From positions 62,001-126,000 of the forward strand of contig NZ_BONY01000019.1 of NCBI RefSeq assembly GCF_016862955.1: a stretch of DNA of 64,000 bases. Reading direction: 5' to 3'. A model generated the notes under the pieces. The model made no database searches. It worked only from the letters and a program-made list of their open reading frames with translations, and was not told the DNA's origin. Origin of the DNA: Rhizocola hellebori. GTDB taxonomy: Bacteria > Actinomycetota > Actinomycetes > Mycobacteriales > Micromonosporaceae. The position numbers were made by a program, and so were the translations under genes. Below, piece after piece: positions 61,798-64,000 of the stretch (position 1 is the stretch's first letter; each line of letters opens with the position of its first letter).

Positions 61798-62621
61798 TGA
61801 AACGCAATACTGCCGGCCGCGTGCTGCTGTATGCGGGGCTGATCATCGCCGCCGCCGCCCTGCTGCTGCCGTTCTACTGGATGGTCTCCTCGTCGCTGAA
61901 GGCGAACAACGACGTCTTCACCATCCCGCTCAAGTGGGTGCCCGACACCTTCATGTGGCGCAACTACGGCGACATCTTCGCCAAGTCGGGGATGACGACG
62001 TGGCTGACGAACACGCTCACCCTCTCGGTCACGGTCACCCTGCTGCAGGTGCTCACCGGAAGCTTTGCCGCGTATGGCTTTTCCAAGGTGCGCTTCCGCG
62101 GGCGCAATGTGCTGTTCCTGGCCTACATCGCGACGATCGCGGTGCCGTGGCAGTCCTACATGATCCCGCAGTTCATCCTGATGTCGAAGCTGCACCTGTC
62201 GAACACCCTGTTCTCGATCATCGCGCTGCAGGCCTTCGGCGCGTTCGGGGTGTTCCTCATGAAACAGTTCTACGAAACGATTCCCGAGGAGCTCAGCGAA
62301 GCGGCCCGCCTCGACGGCCTCAGCGAGTACGGCATCTACTGGCGCATCATCCTGCCGCTGTCCAAGCCCGCGATCGCCAGCCTTTCCCTGCTCACGTTCG
62401 TCAGCACCTGGAACGACTACCTAGGCCCGCTGATCTACCTGCGCAAGCCCGACCTGTGGACAGTGCAGCTCGGCCTGCGCACGTTCATCTCCCAGTACAA
62501 CGCCGAATACGCGCTGATCATGGCGGGATCGGTGCTGTCGGTGCTGCCGATCGCCATCGTGTTCCTGTTCGGCCAGCGCTACTTCGTCGAGGGCATCACG
62601 TCCACCGGTCTGAAGGGGTGA
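61797..62621 (+). CDS. Sugar ABC transporter permease (MalG/UgpE type)
   Basis: The ATG at 61797 overlaps the previous stop; a longer frame from 60957 is only a shadow of the first permease. The 274 residues have six membrane segments, starting LLYAGLIIAAAALLLPFYWM, and the EAA loop ELSEAARLDGLSEYGIYWRI. It pairs with the upstream permease as a heterodimer. Confidence 0.9.
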   Translation: MKRNTAGRVLLYAGLIIAAAALLLPFYWMVSSSLKANNDVFTIPLKWVPDTFMWRNYGDIFAKSGMTTWLTNTLTLSVTVTLLQVLTGSFAAYGFSKVRFRGRNVLFLAYIATIAVPWQSYMIPQFILMSKLHLSNTLFSIIALQAFGAFGVFLMKQFYETIPEELSEAARLDGLSEYGIYWRIILPLSKPAIASLSLLTFVSTWNDYLGPLIYLRKPDLWTVQLGLRTFISQYNAEYALIMAGSVLSVLPIAIVFLFGQRYFVEGITSTGLKG

Positions 62622-62627
62622 CCTGAG

Positions 62628-63305
62628 ATGCGCTTTCGCCACAACACTTTCGCCACCATCTTCGACACCGTCTACGTGGGACTGGCGGCGAACCTTCTGT
62701 TCATCGCCGGATTCCTGCCGTTGCTGGCGGGGTTGGCGCTGACCGACCCGGCGCGGTCCTGGCCGCTGCTCGCCGCGATCGCGCCGCTGTGCGCGCCGGG
62801 GCTGTGCGGCGTGTTCGCCGTGCTGAGCGAGTTTTCCGGCGGCCGGTCCACCGCGGTGCTGTCCACCTTCGGCCGGGTTTGGCGTGCGTCGTGGCGGCGC
62901 GCGACAGCCCTGGCCGCGTTGAGCTCCGCCGCCGTGGTGGTGCTGGCGGTGGACATTCGCTTCGCGTGGGGGCGCACCGCCGGGGCGCTGGCCATTCCGG
63001 TGCTCGCCACCCTGATCGCGCTGACGGTGGCGACCACACTGCTCGGCCTGGTCGCGCTTTCCGAGGCCCCGGCGGCACGGCTGCGCGACGTGGCGCGGGC
63101 GGGCGCCTATCTCGCGGTGCGGCGCTGGTACCTCACGGCTGTCTCGCTAGCCGTGCTAGCCCTGCTCGCCCAGCTCATCGTCACCCGGCCCGCGATCGCC
63201 CTCGGGCTCGCCGCGGCCCCGCTGCTGTACGTGGTGTGGGCCAACAGCCGGTTCACCCTGCGCACGGCCCTGCCCGACTCACGCCCGCTGGCGCACCACG
63301 CTTAG
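62628..63305 (+). CDS. DUF624 (YesL-like) membrane protein
   Basis: The 225-residue protein has about five hydrophobic segments and the family-like N-terminus FATIFDTVYVGLAANLLFIAG. YesL/DUF624 proteins accompany sugar ABC importers and uronyl hydrolases in several bacteria; their function is not established. It lies six bases after the permease gene and 47 before the GH88 gene. Confidence 0.75.
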   Translation: MRFRHNTFATIFDTVYVGLAANLLFIAGFLPLLAGLALTDPARSWPLLAAIAPLCAPGLCGVFAVLSEFSGGRSTAVLSTFGRVWRASWRRATALAALSSAAVVVLAVDIRFAWGRTAGALAIPVLATLIALTVATTLLGLVALSEAPAARLRDVARAGAYLAVRRWYLTAVSLAVLALLAQLIVTRPAIALGLAAAPLLYVVWANSRFTLRTALPDSRPLAHHA

Positions 63306-63352
63306 CCGCACCCCCGTGGCACCACCAAAGCTCATAAGGGAGAAGCACATCC

Positions 63353-64000
63353 ATGACAGCGATCGACGGCCTTGGAGCCCGCGCTTGGCAGATCCGCGAT
63401 GTTGGCGGGCCGCCGGGTGAACTCCTGGGCCGCGTCGGCCCAAGCTCCGAAGCCGAGGCGAAGGCGGCTGCCCGCGCGTTGCGCACGGTCGACGCGAACA
63501 TCTCGGCGTTCGGCCGCCTCTACCCGGACGACACGACCGCGGGCAACATCTATCCGCTGCGCCCGGCTGCGGGTGATCTCCCCGAGGGCTCCAACGTGGG
63601 ATGGACCACCGGTTTCTGGCCGGGCGTGCTCTGGCTGGCCCACGATCTGACCGGCGAGGAACGATATCTGGCCGCGGCATCGTCGCATGTGGACAGCTTC
63701 GCTCGGCGGGTCGAGAACCGGATCGGCCTCGACACCCATGACCTCGGTTTCCTTTACACTCTGTCCTGCGTGGCCGCCTGGCAGCGCACAGGCGACGAGA
63801 CCGCGAAACAGGCCGCCCTCGCCGCCGCCGATCACCTGATGACCCGGGTGCTGGAGCCGGCCGGGATCATCCAGGCCTGGGGCGACCTTCAGGACCCCAG
63901 CCAGCGCGGGCGCACCATCATCGATAGCCTGATGAACACGCCCCTGCTGTTCTGGGCGAGCAGGATCAGCGGTGATCCCCGCTACGCGCAGGTGGCCCGG
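63353..64000 (+). CDS. GH88 unsaturated glucuronyl hydrolase (3' part missing)
   Basis: The ATG at 63353 (AAGGGAGAAG upstream) opens a frame that runs off the right edge; 216 residues are visible. Family marks are GWTTGFWPGVLWLAHDLTG (84-101), THDLGFLY with Asp130 and IIDSLMNTPLLFWA with Asp191; these correspond to the two catalytic Asp residues of GH88 enzymes. The enzyme hydrates and releases the unsaturated uronic acid from lyase products, linking it to the heparinase-like lyase. No signal peptide, so it is cytoplasmic. Confidence 0.88.
   Translation, partial: MTAIDGLGARAWQIRDVGGPPGELLGRVGPSSEAEAKAAARALRTVDANISAFGRLYPDDTTAGNIYPLRPAAGDLPEGSNVGWTTGFWPGVLWLAHDLTGEERYLAAASSHVDSFARRVENRIGLDTHDLGFLYTLSCVAAWQRTGDETAKQAALAAADHLMTRVLEPAGIIQAWGDLQDPSQRGRTIIDSLMNTPLLFWASRISGDPRYAQVAR

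Noticed and set aside
60957-62621. Apparent 554-residue fused permease
   Set aside because: The first half is a shadow of the upstream permease; the true gene starts at 61797 in the stop overlap.

Overview
This is a 64-kb stretch of a high-GC actinomycete-type chromosome: GTG starts, very long antisense open frames, ECF sigma/ZAS pairs, DeoR/LacI hybrid regulators, Sec-secreted proteases and lipoproteins. I cannot assign a genus from the sequence. No rRNA, tRNA, CRISPR array, integrase or insertion sequence is recognisable.

Layout. 1-5.6 kb: a partial FAD oxidoreductase, a 4-TM protein followed by a probably frameshifted immunity-like gene and a tandem hairpin repeat, an XRE-type regulator divergent from a secreted C39-type peptidase, and a lipoprotein. 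5.6-9.3 kb: a tightly overlapping operon on the minus strand (FAD monooxygenase, MarR regulator, CocE-type hydrolase, small membrane protein). 9.4-24.6 kb: extracellular and surface proteins (SBBP beta-propeller protein, S1 protease, M6 protease, parallel beta-helix protein), a GH15 enzyme, a small cluster pairing a solute-binding lipoprotein with a membrane protein, and a PLP decarboxylase. 24.6-28.8 kb: a five-gene overlapping operon of ECF sigma factor, membrane-embedded zinc anti-sigma, ABC ATPase and two membrane proteins, with a plausible autoregulated promoter. 28.8-41.2 kb: acyl-CoA ligase, methyltransferase, small conserved proteins, a MalT/BTAD-type regulator, a second S1 protease, a NarL-type two-component system and a DoxX-like protein.

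41.2-49.4 kb is an accessory polymorphic-toxin locus. It holds an Rhs/YD-repeat protein that has lost its 5' end, a HINT domain lacking the expected first Cys, a C-terminal toxin that looks like a GIY-YIG/URI-type nuclease, a cognate immunity gene of the Imm26 type, an upstream degraded Rhs fragment, and several orphan immunity-like genes. A hairpin sequence near 1.7 kb shares its core with one at 41.5 kb.

49.5-64 kb: an M36 metalloprotease, then a divergently transcribed carbohydrate-utilisation cluster. Minus arm: heparinase II/III-like lyase, DeoR/LacI-type regulator, acetyltransferase fused to a second domain. Plus arm: DUF2264 protein, sugar ABC importer (binding protein and two permeases, no ATPase here), DUF624 membrane protein and a GH88 unsaturated glucuronyl hydrolase running off the right edge. 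The lyase plus GH88 pair implies a uronate-containing polysaccharide. The shared intergenic region holds a near-consensus promoter with repeated GATCGT words that are good operator candidates.
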